Assembly (NCBI GenBank): GCA_022796475.1
Contig: JAAWIS010000006.1
Location: 1 to 64,000 of the forward strand
Direction: 5' to 3'
Source of the DNA: Lachnospiraceae bacterium
Lineage (GTDB): Bacteria > Bacillota > Clostridia > Lachnospirales > Lachnospiraceae
DNA length: 64,000 nucleotides
A program made the position numbers and the translations under genes. Positions within the stretch are counted from its first letter, which is position 1. Each line of letters begins with the position of its first letter. Of the stretch, positions 43,467-53,043 are shown in pieces. The notes beneath the pieces were generated by a model. That model searched no databases and was not told where the DNA came from. It was given only the letters and a program-made list of their open reading frames with translations.

Positions 43467-45218
43467 ATGAGAAAGACAAAGAAAGTTCTGTCCCTTGCCC
43501 TCGCTTCTACGATGGCTCTGTCACTGGCAGCATGCGGCGGTGGAAGTGGCACAGATACTACCACAACGGCTGCTGTTGAAACGACTACAGCGGCAGAAGC
43601 AGAAAGCAAAGAAACAGAGGAAACAAAGGCAGAAGCAGAAAGCGAAGGATCAGAAGAAGGATTTAACCTTTCTGTATGTTTAGCTTCTGAACCACAGGCA
43701 ATCGACCCGGCATTAAACTCTGCTGTTGACGGTGCAATTATGATTAACCACATGTTTGAAGGGTTAACCAAGTGGGTAGATGACGGAAACGGAAATGCAA
43801 TTCTGGCTCCTGGTCAGGCAGAGTCTTTCGAGAAAGCAGAGAACGAAGACGGAACCGTTACTTACACCTTTCACTTACGTGACGGCATTAAATGGTCAGA
43901 CGGCCAGGACGTAACGGCAGGGGATTTCGAGTATAGCTGGAAGCGTCTGGCAAATCCGGCTACTGCTGCTGACTATTGCTATATGATTGATATGGTAAAG
44001 GGATACGCAGAAGTTGCAGCCGGAAGCGCTGAGCCGGATACCTTAGCGGTTAAGGCTATCGATGATAAGACGTTAGAAGTTGTATTAACTTATGACTGTC
44101 CTTATTTTGAAGAAATCGTAGCATTCCCCTCAACCTTCCCGGTTCGTCAGGACAAGGTAGAGGGCAACGATGAGTGGACTTACGATGTGGCAACTTACAT
44201 CGGAAATGGTCCTTACAAGATGAAAGAGTGGTCCCACAACGCTTACATTGAAGTAGAGAAGAATGAAAACTACTATGATTATGAAAATCTTGGACCAGAT
44301 ACCATCCGTTTCGCACTGCTGGATGATGAAAATGCAATGCTGGCTGCTTACAAGAGCGGCGAGTTAGATTTTATCGAGCAGCTTCCTATGGATGAGCTTC
44401 CAAATTACTTAGCTTCCGGCGAACTGGATATTTCCGATTATCTGGGAACCTACTATGTATGCTTTAACACTGAGGATGAAGTATTCAAGGATCCTAAGAT
44501 CCGTAAGGCATTCTCTCTGGTAATTGACCGCAACTACATTGTAGACAATGTATCCCAGGCAGGAGAAGTTCCTGCAACCGGATTCGTTCCTGCAGGTGTA
44601 AATGATGCAGCAGGCCCAGGACATGACGATTTCCGTACCGTAGGCGGCGAGTATTACAGCGTAGACGAGGCAGATTATGAGGCAAACTGTGAAGAGGCCC
44701 GCGCCCTTCTTGCAGAAGCCGGATATCCTGACGGAGAAGGCTTCCCTACAGTAGAGTACTTATACAATACGGCTGATAACCACAAAAAGATCGGCGAGGC
44801 TCTCCAGAATATGTGGCAGGAGCAGTTAGGCGTAACCGTTACCTTAAATAACCAGGACTGGAACGTATTCCTGGAGAACAGAAAACAGGGAAATTATCAG
44901 ATTGCACGTAATGGCTGGATTGCAGACTACAATGATCCTTGTACCTTCCTGGATATGTGGTATACTGACGGCGGAAATAATGACGCACAGTACTCCAATC
45001 CGGATTATGATGCACAGATTGACGCTGCAAAAGCTACTTCCGTTGCAGAAGAGCGTATGAAAGCATTCCATGCAGCAGAAGATATCCTGATTAAGGATGA
45101 TAATGTGCTGGCTCCTATTTATTTCTATACCCAGCCTAATATGCTGGCAGAAGATATCAGCGGCATGTACTATACGCCACTTGGATACTTCTTCTTCGGA
45201 TATACTTCTAAGAACTAA
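43467..45218 (+). CDS. oppA: Oligopeptide ABC transporter binding lipoprotein OppA
   Basis: A 583-residue extracellular lipoprotein. The signal peptide ends in LAAC (Cys23) and is followed by a Thr/Glu-rich linker. SBP_bac_5 features include AIDPALNSAVDGAIMINHMFEGL (in outline), YTFHLRDGIKWSDGQDVTA, and FSLVIDRNYI. It captures peptides for OppBCDF. The ATG at 43467 has AGGAGG 10 nt upstream; an ATG at 43458 is too close to that site. A strong hairpin ends the operon. Confidence 0.93.
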   Translation: MRKTKKVLSLALASTMALSLAACGGGSGTDTTTTAAVETTTAAEAESKETEETKAEAESEGSEEGFNLSVCLASEPQAIDPALNSAVDGAIMINHMFEGLTKWVDDGNGNAILAPGQAESFEKAENEDGTVTYTFHLRDGIKWSDGQDVTAGDFEYSWKRLANPATAADYCYMIDMVKGYAEVAAGSAEPDTLAVKAIDDKTLEVVLTYDCPYFEEIVAFPSTFPVRQDKVEGNDEWTYDVATYIGNGPYKMKEWSHNAYIEVEKNENYYDYENLGPDTIRFALLDDENAMLAAYKSGELDFIEQLPMDELPNYLASGELDISDYLGTYYVCFNTEDEVFKDPKIRKAFSLVIDRNYIVDNVSQAGEVPATGFVPAGVNDAAGPGHDDFRTVGGEYYSVDEADYEANCEEARALLAEAGYPDGEGFPTVEYLYNTADNHKKIGEALQNMWQEQLGVTVTLNNQDWNVFLENRKQGNYQIARNGWIADYNDPCTFLDMWYTDGGNNDAQYSNPDYDAQIDAAKATSVAEERMKAFHAAEDILIKDDNVLAPIYFYTQPNMLAEDISGMYYTPLGYFFFGYTSKN

Positions 45219-45244
45219 TTAACAATTACAAACCTGTATAATTG

Positions 45245-45283
45245 ATATATGCCCCGCTGGTGCACTGCCAGCGGGGCATATAT
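45245..45283 (+). terminator. Strong hairpin after oppA
   Basis: A perfect 16-bp stem (ATATATGCCCCGCTGG with its complement) and a 7-nt loop. The T-run is poor, but the position after oppA fits an operon end or mRNA-stabilising hairpin. Confidence 0.7.
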
Positions 45284-45471
45284 GCTGTAATGTGTTCAGT
45301 CAAATTTGTAAAAAACCCTTATAGAATTTGATCCGAAACTGTAAGAGAAAAGAAATACTTTTTCCTCTGATTTCCTGTATACTGAAACTAAAGATACTTC
45401 CCGGAATTATTTCATACGTTGGGATAAAAGCGATTTCAGGAGTATTTCAGTAAGAATAGGAGGAATCGATT

Positions 45472-46260
45472 ATGAGAAAAAAGATTTGTGCCGTAGGAAC
45501 GGTATGTGCTTTAATATTTACAGCCTGTGGAAAGGCAGGCAGTGCTGTAGCCACATCCGGAGAAGGGGCATCACAGGCAGCAGGCCAGCCTTCCGGAAGA
45601 CTGCAGGTAGAATCTGTGGACAGCCAGGTGATTACGGTAACCAGCAAGGAAACGGTAAAGGTAGTACCGGATCAGGCGGAAATTATTTTTGCAGTAACCA
45701 CGCAGCATAAGGATGCGGTTCAGTGTCAGAATGAGAATAAGGAAAAGCTGAATCAGCTAATTGAATCTTTAAAGGCATTGGGGATTGCAGAAACCTCAAT
45801 CCAGACTTCAGGTTTTGACTTAAACCCGCGATATGACTGGGAGAAAAATGGAGAGATTATTGGGTACGAGGCAACAACCCAGGTAACGGTAGCAGATGTT
45901 AAGATCGATGAGGCAGGAACGATTATGGAAAAGTCGGTGGAATCAGGAATGAACCGGATACAGTCAGTATCCTTTCTTTCCAGCAATTACGATGAGAGCT
46001 ATCAGGAGGCCTTAAAGCTGGCGGTTGACCAGGCACAGGAAAAAGCCCAGGCTTTGGCAGATGCCAGCGGCTGTACCCTTGGCCGTCCTGTTCATATTAC
46101 AGAGTATACGCCTGATGACAGTTACCGTTATAACAGCCAAAAGATGATGAGCCGCAGTGCCGGAGCTGGGGCTGAGGCCAGTATGGCCGATATGGGAGCA
46201 GTTATGCCAGGTGAAATCCAGGTGGAAGCCAGCATCAGCGTAGATTATGCCATTCAGTAA
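45472..46260 (+). CDS. SIMPL-domain (DUF541) lipoprotein
   Basis: A 262-residue protein with a lipoprotein signal peptide (lipobox FTAC, Cys19) and a SIMPL/DUF541 domain. Typical segments are ITVTSKETVKVVPDQAEI, GIAETSIQTSGFDLNPRY, and DQAQEKAQALADASG. SIMPL proteins form oligomeric assemblies in the envelope; the molecular role is poorly known. AGGAGG precedes the start, and a bidirectional terminator follows. It seems to be a single-gene unit. Confidence 0.85.
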   Translation: MRKKICAVGTVCALIFTACGKAGSAVATSGEGASQAAGQPSGRLQVESVDSQVITVTSKETVKVVPDQAEIIFAVTTQHKDAVQCQNENKEKLNQLIESLKALGIAETSIQTSGFDLNPRYDWEKNGEIIGYEATTQVTVADVKIDEAGTIMEKSVESGMNRIQSVSFLSSNYDESYQEALKLAVDQAQEKAQALADASGCTLGRPVHITEYTPDDSYRYNSQKMMSRSAGAGAEASMADMGAVMPGEIQVEASISVDYAIQ

Positions 46261-46270
46261 GAAAGAATAA

Positions 46271-46290
46271 GGGGCTGCTTTTGCGGCCCC
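46271..46290. terminator. Bidirectional terminator between convergent genes
   Basis: An 8-bp stem GGGGCTGC / GCGGCCCC (one G-T pair) with a TTTT loop, between the SIMPL gene and the minus-strand nucleobase permease. T-rich sequence follows on both strands but no perfect T-run. Confidence 0.6.
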
Positions 46291-46329
46291 TCTATACTTA
46301 TTTGTTTTTGCAGAAACTGCCATCCGGCA

Positions 46330-47685
46330 TTAATAAATATCATTGGTAGCCTGGGGCTTATTCTTTTTTGGCTCCTTTGGAAGAGTAACATTTAAAAAGA
46401 TTGCCACTAATGTTGCAACCACTACAGGAGAACGTCCGAAGATCGTAGTTGCCCATGCCGGAAACTGGGAGAGAGCAGCAGCCGACTGGGAAATTCCCAT
46501 GCCAAGGGCAGCCGACAGGCCTACTATGGAAGTATTCCGGTAATTCATATCTTCTGTCATGACCAGCTTCATACCAGTCATGGCGATAGAGGCAAACACT
46601 GTTACTGTGGCTCCGCCCAAAACACACTGAGGAATGGTGGTTAAGAGGGCAGAGAATTTAGGAAACAGACCGGCGATTAAGATAATCAGGGCGGCCAGCC
46701 CTAAGGTACAGCGGTTTACTACTTTTGTGGTGGCCACAATACCTACATTTTGGCTGTAAGTGGCGGTTGGAAGGCATCCGAAGCAGGCGCCGAAAATATT
46801 AGTAACGCCGTATCCTAAGATAGCCCCCTGAAGTTCGTCTGTCCGTGGTTCTCTGGAAAGGCCGCCGCTGGTGGTTGCTGAGAAATCACCAATGGCTTGA
46901 ACTGCATTAATAGCAAACAGGATTCCGATGGCTACACAGGAGGAAATTTCAAACTGGATAGGGAAGTGGAAGAGCCTGGGAAGCTGAAATACACCGGCTT
47001 CCGCTACACTGGAAAAATTAACCATTCCGCAGACTGCAGCTACTACATATCCAAAAGCCATTCCGATCAGAATAGAAGCAAGCTTTAAAATTCCCGTTGC
47101 AAAGTGATTTAATATGGTAACAACCAGCAATGTTACAATTGCGATTGCCCAGTTTTTCGGGGAACCGAATTCCGGGCTGCCTACGCCTCCGGCCATGTAG
47201 TTAATGGCAGTGGGGTATAAGGATAAACCGATGGTAAATACCACAGTTCCGGCGATCAAAGGCGGAAACAGTTTTCTGATTTTACGGATAGAAAGCGCTA
47301 CAAGAATTGCCACAACGCCTCCTATAATCTGTGCACCGAAAATCGCCCCGATTCCATATCCCTCTGCAATAGCCTGCATACTGGGAACATAGGCAAAGGA
47401 AACGCCGATAATTACCGGAAGGGCAGAGCCCAAATGCAATCCGGTTTTAGAACCAATAGGAAAAAGCTGAAGCATTGTGGACAGTGCGGAAATAACCAGG
47501 GATGCCTGGATTAAAATAACCCGATCCGGACCGCTGATTCCGGCTGCACCGGAAATAATAATAGCAGGGGTAACGCACCCTACAATCATGGCTACCACAT
47601 GCTGAAGTGCAAGAGGCAGCGCCTGGCTCAGTTTTGGAATTCCATCAAGTTCGAAAATGGATGCATATGTACGTTCATTTTTCAT
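46330..47685 (-). CDS. NCS2-family nucleobase permease (probable xanthine/uric acid)
   Basis: A 451-residue, roughly 14-helix transporter of the nucleobase-cation symporter-2 family (UapA/UraA fold). Motifs include LQHVVAMIVGCVTPA, GSALPVIIGVSFAYVPS, FAINAVQAIGDFSA, and PTATYSQNVGIVA, which contains the QNxG signature. Family members of this type carry xanthine or urate with protons. It is the last gene of the minus-strand arm of the purine locus, 51 nt after carbamate kinase, and so most likely brings in the purine that the pathway degrades. CGGAGGG lies about 9 nt before the start. Confidence 0.88.
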   Translation of the reverse strand: MKNERTYASIFELDGIPKLSQALPLALQHVVAMIVGCVTPAIIISGAAGISGPDRVILIQASLVISALSTMLQLFPIGSKTGLHLGSALPVIIGVSFAYVPSMQAIAEGYGIGAIFGAQIIGGVVAILVALSIRKIRKLFPPLIAGTVVFTIGLSLYPTAINYMAGGVGSPEFGSPKNWAIAIVTLLVVTILNHFATGILKLASILIGMAFGYVVAAVCGMVNFSSVAEAGVFQLPRLFHFPIQFEISSCVAIGILFAINAVQAIGDFSATTSGGLSREPRTDELQGAILGYGVTNIFGACFGCLPTATYSQNVGIVATTKVVNRCTLGLAALIILIAGLFPKFSALLTTIPQCVLGGATVTVFASIAMTGMKLVMTEDMNYRNTSIVGLSAALGMGISQSAAALSQFPAWATTIFGRSPVVVATLVAIFLNVTLPKEPKKNKPQATNDIY

Positions 47686-47736
47686 ATTGTAACCCTCCGT
47701 TTGAATACTTTGAGTACTCTTATCTGCTGCTTGCTT

Positions 47737-48681
47737 CTACTGATGGATCCGGGTTCCTGTTTTTCCCAGTATGCCGTCTTTTGCTTTTTCCAGCAGAGTA
47801 ATCAGTGCTGTGCGTCCTTCTTTGGAACTTGCGAATTCAACAGCCGCCTGAACCTTAGGAAGCATAGAACCAGGGGCAAAATGCCCTTCCCCAATATAGG
47901 TATTTGCTTCTTCCACGGTTAAATCATCCAGCCACTTTACATCTGGTTTTCCAAAACGGATTGCCGCTTTTTCCACTGCTGTAAGGATGATTAAAAAGTC
48001 AGCATCCAGTTCTTTCGCTAACAGACAGCTTGCAAAGTCTTTATCAATAACAGCACTGGCGCCTTTTAAATGATTTCCCTGACGTGTAACCGGGATACCG
48101 CCGCCGCCGCATGCAATCACCAACTGTCCGGAATCAACCAGAGAGCGGATTGCTCCGATTTCAATAATTTCCGCTGGCTTGGGGGAAGCAACCACACGTC
48201 GGTAACCTCTTCCTGCATCTTCCTTCATAATATAACCGTATTTTTCTTCCGCCATCTTTGCCTGTTCTTCGGTCATAAAGTGGCCGATTGGTTTTGAGGG
48301 CGACTGAAAAGCTGGATCTTCCTGGTCTACCCGGATCTGAGTGATCATGGTAGCAACCGGAATATCGTAAATTTCACGGTTGTAAAGTTCTTCCCGAAGG
48401 GCATTCTGCAAGTCGTAGCCGATATAAGCCTGGCTCATGGCAACACAGACAGAGAGGGGAGTATTGGGCTGATTTGCGTCTTCCCGGCTGAGGGCTGCCA
48501 TAGCATTATTGATCATACCAACCTGAGGCCCGTTTCCATGGGCTACAACGACTTCACAGCCTTCCTCAATTAAATCAACGATTGCTTTTGCAGTAATTTT
48601 AACGGCTGCCATTTGTTCCGGGAGTGTATTTCCAAGGGCATTGCCTCCTAAGGCAATCACAATTCTTTTTTTCTTTTCCAT
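47737..48681 (-). CDS. arcC: Carbamate kinase
   Basis: A 314-residue carbamate kinase, with KKRIVIALGGNALGN at the start, VVAHGNGPQVGM, and VIACGGGGIPV. It forms ATP from carbamoyl phosphate and ADP, releasing ammonia and CO2. The true start is the ATG at 48681; the upstream frame (to 48768) is repeat-derived sequence. In this locus it would use carbamoyl phosphate released by the YgeW carbamoyltransferase, giving ATP from purine breakdown. Confidence 0.93.
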   Translation of the reverse strand: MEKKKRIVIALGGNALGNTLPEQMAAVKITAKAIVDLIEEGCEVVVAHGNGPQVGMINNAMAALSREDANQPNTPLSVCVAMSQAYIGYDLQNALREELYNREIYDIPVATMITQIRVDQEDPAFQSPSKPIGHFMTEEQAKMAEEKYGYIMKEDAGRGYRRVVASPKPAEIIEIGAIRSLVDSGQLVIACGGGGIPVTRQGNHLKGASAVIDKDFASCLLAKELDADFLIILTAVEKAAIRFGKPDVKWLDDLTVEEANTYIGEGHFAPGSMLPKVQAAVEFASSKEGRTALITLLEKAKDGILGKTGTRIHQ

Positions 48682-48763
48682 ATTTTTCTTTACCTTTCCA
48701 TTTATTATCGAATATGCCTGATTTTCCGATCCGACTGGGAGCAGAACAAACCTCCAGGGGATG

Positions 48764-48840
48764 CGCACTTCGCGCCTAAAGAAACTGCCTGCTGACGCAG
48801 ACGCGCTCCGGCGCGAGAGTCCGATGAATCGGACCCTTTT
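48764..48840 (+). repeat. Dispersed structured repeat B, copy 2
   Basis: A 77-bp element matching 9104-9180. The terminal hairpin GTCCGAT-ga-ATCGGAC (48819-48834) differs in sequence but keeps pairing, followed by CCTTTTTT. It lies in the arcC 5' region, in the opposite orientation to arcC, between ygeW and arcC. A longer A/T hairpin follows at 48837-48877. Confidence 0.75.
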
Positions 48841-48877
48841 TTCCTTTTATAGGAATTGTATCCTATAAAGGAAAAAG
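48837..48877. other. Long A/T hairpin in the ygeW-arcC gap
   Basis: TTTTTCCTTTTATAGGA pairs with TCCTATAAAGGAAAAA (one bulge) around a six-base loop. It abuts repeat B and would also fold on the minus-strand transcript linking ygeW and arcC. Confidence 0.55.
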
Positions 48878-48966
48878 ACAAAAAGAACCGCCTGGCATAC
48901 AATCAGGCGGCCCTTTGAGGACTGGCTTAAAAATTGAAAGCAAGATTCAGCCAATGTTAAAATGCT

Positions 48967-50160
48967 TTATTCAAAAATTCGGGGAGCTTTTCTCTCTTCT
49001 AATTTCTTTAAGATTTCCTGTGGATTTTCAAACTTGGCAAGGAAGATCATTGCAGCAATGATGTATGGCTTGAAGCTGGCTTCTTTGTACAGCGGATCAC
49101 GGTAACGGTCAAATACAGAGGCATCTACTTCACCGGTTTCGCAGCTAACTCCGGTAATATCAGCCGGCAGGCAGTGGAGATACAGAGCTTTGCCGTCTTT
49201 CGTAGTTTTCATCAGTTCTTCTGTACATGCCCAATCCTTATGCTGTGCGTTCTGTGCAAGAAGCTCTTTTTCCAGAGCCTTGATTCCGTCGGTATCGCCC
49301 TTGCCGTAAAGATCCGTTCTCTTTTCCATAGCAGCGAAAGGAGCCCAGCTCTTTGGATAAACAATGTCAGCATCCTTAAAGGCTTCTTCCATAGAATTTA
49401 CACGCTTAAAGGAACCGCCGGTTTTTTCTGCATTCTTCTTTGCAACTTCCTCTACTTCTGGCATTACTTCATAGCCTTCCGGATGAGCCAGCACTACATC
49501 CATGCCAAAACGGGTCATCAGTCCGATTACACCCTGGGGAACAGACAGCGGCTTTCCATAAGAAGGAGAGTAAGCCCAGGTCATAGCCAGCTTTTTGCCT
49601 TTTAAGTTTTCTACGCCGCCAAATTCATGAATAATGTGAAGCATATCTGCCATACACTGGGTAGGATGATCGATGTCACACTGTAAGTTTACTAAGGTTG
49701 GCTTCTGCTCCAGAATGCCCGCCTTGTTTCCTTCTGTTACAGCATCTACTACATCATGCATATATTTGTTGCCTTTTCCAATATACATATCGTCACGGAT
49801 ACCGATTACGTCTGCCATAAAGGAAATCATATTAGCAGTTTCACGAACGGTTTCACCGTGGGCAATCTGGGATTTTCCTTCATCCAGATCCTGTACTTCC
49901 AGGCCTAACAGGTTGCAGGCAGAAGCAAAAGAGAAGCGGGTACGGGTAGAATTATCGCGGAATAAGGAGATTCCAAGACCGCTTTCAAATACCTTGGTGG
50001 AAATGTTGTTTTCCCGCATAAACCGGAGAGCGTCAGCTACGGTAAAGACAGCTTCTAATTCTTCATCCGTCTTTTCCCAGGTTAAAAAGAAATCATTATT
50101 ATACATTTCCTTAAAGTTTAAAGCGTTTAATTTATCAATATAATCCTGAAGAGTTTTCAT
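48967..50160 (-). CDS. ygeW: Knotted carbamoyltransferase YgeW
   Basis: A 397-residue carbamoyltransferase. It has the carbamoyl-phosphate motif FRDNSTRTRFSF, DHPTQCMAD, and YLHCLPADI. The family is the knotted type and is found with ygeX and ygeY. In the purine pathway it is thought to work in the degradative direction, transferring a carbamoyl group from a ureido intermediate to phosphate and giving carbamoyl phosphate for carbamate kinase. The start has AAAAGGAGC 10 nt upstream on the minus strand. Confidence 0.92.
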   Translation of the reverse strand: MKTLQDYIDKLNALNFKEMYNNDFFLTWEKTDEELEAVFTVADALRFMRENNISTKVFESGLGISLFRDNSTRTRFSFASACNLLGLEVQDLDEGKSQIAHGETVRETANMISFMADVIGIRDDMYIGKGNKYMHDVVDAVTEGNKAGILEQKPTLVNLQCDIDHPTQCMADMLHIIHEFGGVENLKGKKLAMTWAYSPSYGKPLSVPQGVIGLMTRFGMDVVLAHPEGYEVMPEVEEVAKKNAEKTGGSFKRVNSMEEAFKDADIVYPKSWAPFAAMEKRTDLYGKGDTDGIKALEKELLAQNAQHKDWACTEELMKTTKDGKALYLHCLPADITGVSCETGEVDASVFDRYRDPLYKEASFKPYIIAAMIFLAKFENPQEILKKLEERKAPRIFE

Positions 50161-50286
50161 ATGAGGTTTGCTCCTTTTCTATTATTAAAATTTATTTTCG
50201 CTGTGGTGCCGTATTATAAATAATGGAAATCAATAGGTGCTGCATTAGAAAATTTGTGCAGAAATTTTCTAAAAATAAGTCAGTCT

Positions 50287-50322
50287 GTATGGGGGCTTCA
50301 AATTACCCCCTGGCCCCCATAC
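50287..50322 (-). promoter_or_regulatory. Hairpin with alternative G/C pairings between ygeY and ygeW
   Basis: GTATGGGGGC pairs with GCCCCCATAC (10 bp). A second C5 tract (50306-50310) could compete for the same G tract. It lies in the 186-nt gap of the minus-strand arm and could be an attenuator or a processing hairpin. Confidence 0.45.
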
Positions 50323-50346
50323 AAAAGATGATGCAGGTACGTTTGA

Positions 50347-51657
50347 TTATTTGCAGTATAAGGTTGGAAGAGCAGCATAAACAGCCGCGCATCTTACCAA
50401 ATCGTCTTTCCAGGTTTTTTCATTCGGTGCATGAGCCTGAGCCTCTGCGCCAGGTCCAAAACCGATGCATGGAATGCCGTTCCGTCCCATAATGGAAACG
50501 CCGTTGGTAGAGAAGGTCCATTTATCCGTTAACGGGCGCACTTTTCTCATTTCCAGAGTTTCTGCATTACCCTGTCTTTCATCGCCGTAAAGTCCCTTGT
50601 GAGCCTCTTCCAGTGCCTTTGTTACCTTGTGATCCTCCGGAATTACCCAGGTTGGGAAGTAGCATTCGATGGGATATACCAGATCCTTATAAGATGGGCG
50701 GGCATACTCATACATGGAAACGGTTACGTCTTTGCCGTACTTTTGTACGCTTGGCAGCGCACGGATTTCATCCAGACAACTTTCCCAGGTTTCACCGGCA
50801 GTCATACGGCGGTCTAAGGAAACGGAGCAGGAGTCAGCAACTGCACAGCGGCTTGGTGAGGTAAAGAAGATTTCAGAGGTGGTTACGGTTCCGCGTCCTA
50901 AGAAGCGGGCTTCCTTCCACTGAGGATTGTACTTTTCATCCAGCATCTTAACCAAACCTTTTACGGTGGTGCCATCATTTGCGTCATTTTCATTTAAAGC
51001 CCGGATGTCCTGAAGAATGTCTGCCATCTTATAGATTGCGTTATCGCCGCGCTCTGGAGCGGAACCATGGCAGGAAACGCCAGTTACATCTACACGGATT
51101 TCCATACGGCCTCTCTGGCCTCTGTAAATGCCGCCGTCAGTAGGCTCTGTGGAAACAACAAATTCCGGACGTACTTTGTCTTCATTAATAATATACTGCC
51201 AGCATAAGCCGTCACAGTCTTCTTCCTGAACGGTTCCGGTTACTAAAACGGTGTACTGATCGCTTAACAGGCCTAAATCTTTCATGATTTTTGCGCCGTA
51301 AACAGCAGATACAATACCGCCTAACTGATCGGAGGTGCCGCGGCCGCCGATTTCAGAATCCGACTCAAATCCTTCATACGGATCAAATTTCCAGTTATCC
51401 CGGTTGCCGATGCCTACGGTGTCGATATGAGCATCGAATGCGATTAAGGTTTTGCCAGTTCCCATGTATCCCAGCACGTTCCCCATTGGGTCGATCTCAA
51501 CCTTATTAAAATCCAGTTTTCTCATTTCTTCTGCGATTCTGTCGATGTGCTCTTTCTCGCCGCAGCTTTCGCCGGGGAATTTTACAATGTCACGTAAAAA
51601 CTTGGTCATGTCTGCTTCATAGTTTTTTGCTGCTTCTTTGATTTGATTAAAATCCAT
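50347..51657 (-). CDS. ygeY: YgeY-type M20 family metallohydrolase
   Basis: A 436-residue M20 peptidase-family enzyme of the selenium-linked YgeY group. Metal and catalytic motifs are [21 protein letters not shown] and QEEDCDG, with a late HAPNE. In the uric acid pathway it acts as a ureido/amide hydrolase near 2,3-diureidopropionate; the exact step is from published work on the homologous cluster, not from this sequence. GGAGGA precedes the ATG. It lies between ygeX and ygeW on the minus strand. Confidence 0.92.
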   Translation of the reverse strand: MDFNQIKEAAKNYEADMTKFLRDIVKFPGESCGEKEHIDRIAEEMRKLDFNKVEIDPMGNVLGYMGTGKTLIAFDAHIDTVGIGNRDNWKFDPYEGFESDSEIGGRGTSDQLGGIVSAVYGAKIMKDLGLLSDQYTVLVTGTVQEEDCDGLCWQYIINEDKVRPEFVVSTEPTDGGIYRGQRGRMEIRVDVTGVSCHGSAPERGDNAIYKMADILQDIRALNENDANDGTTVKGLVKMLDEKYNPQWKEARFLGRGTVTTSEIFFTSPSRCAVADSCSVSLDRRMTAGETWESCLDEIRALPSVQKYGKDVTVSMYEYARPSYKDLVYPIECYFPTWVIPEDHKVTKALEEAHKGLYGDERQGNAETLEMRKVRPLTDKWTFSTNGVSIMGRNGIPCIGFGPGAEAQAHAPNEKTWKDDLVRCAAVYAALPTLYCK

Positions 51658-51767
51658 AATTCAGTCCTCCATAAGATTTGTTTGGTTGTTTGAATTGTGG
51701 GTCGTATATTTAATTTTTAATACCCCGTATCCCCCGCCGGAAGTATGAAGCTTTATGGTAAAGAGAA

Positions 51768-52976
51768 TTATCTCTCTTTTCCTTCCCATACAATGTTTTT
51801 GTAACGCTCTGGATCCGTATCCCCTTCTGTGGAGAAGAGCAGCACTTTGGAATTTTCGTTTAATCCGATTGCATCCCGAAGATCCTTGTACTCATCCATG
51901 GTCATCATGGCAGCCAGTGCACCGAATGGAGCAGCGCCGGATTCCCCGCTGGTAACCTGAGGATCCCCTTTAATAGGAGCGGCTAACATCCGCATTCCCT
52001 TAGCAGCTACCCAGTCAGGAGCAGCGATAAATACTTTTACGTGATTCTTTAAAATATCCCAGGAAATGGTATTTGGCTCCCCGCAAGCAAGACCGGCCAT
52101 AATGGTCTGCATATCTCCGTCTACAATCCTTAAATCTCCGTCGCCTGCAGCAGCGCCCTTGTAAAGACAGGCAGCTACATCTGCTTCCACCACCACTACA
52201 GTAGGCGGATTTTCCGGATAACGGTTTGCAAAGTAACCCTGAACTGCTCCGGCTAAGGAACCTACCCCTGCCTGAACGAATACGTGGGTGGGGCGGTGGC
52301 ATCCCAATTCTTCTAACTGCTCATTGGCTTCCATAGCCATTGTTCCGTAACCCTGCATAATCCAGGCCGGGATTTCTTCATAGCCATCCCAGGCAGTATC
52401 CTGCACAACCACGCCGTTTGGCGTTTTTGCGGCAGCGGCAGCAGCCATACGGACACATTCATCATAGTTAACCTCTTCGATAGTAGCCTGTGCCCCTTCT
52501 TTTTGGATATTTTCAAGACGGGTTTTGGTAGAACCCTTTGGCATATAAACCACCGATTTCTGACCTAAGCGGTTTGCTGCCCAGGCAACGCCGCGGCCGT
52601 GGTTTCCGTCTGTAGCAGTAAAAAAGGTTGCCTGGCCGAATTCTTCTTTTAGTTTCTGGGAAGTCAGTACCTCATAAGGAAGCTGGGAAACATCTTTTCC
52701 AGTCTGTTTTGCTATGTAGCGGGCCATGGCGAAGGAGCCGCCTAATACTTTAAAGGCATTTAAGCCGAAGCGATAGGACTCATCTTTTAAATAAACTTCC
52801 TTAAGTCCTAAGTAGTTTGCCATTTCTTCCAGTTTCCTTAAAGGGGTTTTGCTGTACTGCGGAAAGCTTTCATGGAAGGTTCTGGCTTTTTTGATTTCCT
52901 CCAGAGCCATTACCTTCAACTGGGAATCTGAAGTTTTTGGCATCTGGTTTTCCACCCATTTCATTGGCTGGTTCAT
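51768..52976 (-). CDS. ygeX: Diaminopropionate ammonia-lyase YgeX
   Basis: A 402-residue fold-type-II PLP enzyme. The PLP lysine is in RFGLNAFKVLGGSF, TDGNHGRG follows, and the glycine loop is GVGSLAGAV. It breaks 2,3-diaminopropionate into pyruvate and two ammonia, the step that feeds purine carbon into fermentation. AAGGAGGA lies before the ATG. It is the first metabolic gene of the minus-strand arm, 67 nt after the regulator gene. Confidence 0.93.
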   Translation of the reverse strand: MNQPMKWVENQMPKTSDSQLKVMALEEIKKARTFHESFPQYSKTPLRKLEEMANYLGLKEVYLKDESYRFGLNAFKVLGGSFAMARYIAKQTGKDVSQLPYEVLTSQKLKEEFGQATFFTATDGNHGRGVAWAANRLGQKSVVYMPKGSTKTRLENIQKEGAQATIEEVNYDECVRMAAAAAAKTPNGVVVQDTAWDGYEEIPAWIMQGYGTMAMEANEQLEELGCHRPTHVFVQAGVGSLAGAVQGYFANRYPENPPTVVVVEADVAACLYKGAAAGDGDLRIVDGDMQTIMAGLACGEPNTISWDILKNHVKVFIAAPDWVAAKGMRMLAAPIKGDPQVTSGESGAAPFGALAAMMTMDEYKDLRDAIGLNENSKVLLFSTEGDTDPERYKNIVWEGKER

Positions 52977-53043
52977 GTGTGATTCCTCCTTGTTTTATTA
53001 TCGGGTCAGCAAGATTACTGCTGAATCGTTTTTCGTTTGCAGG

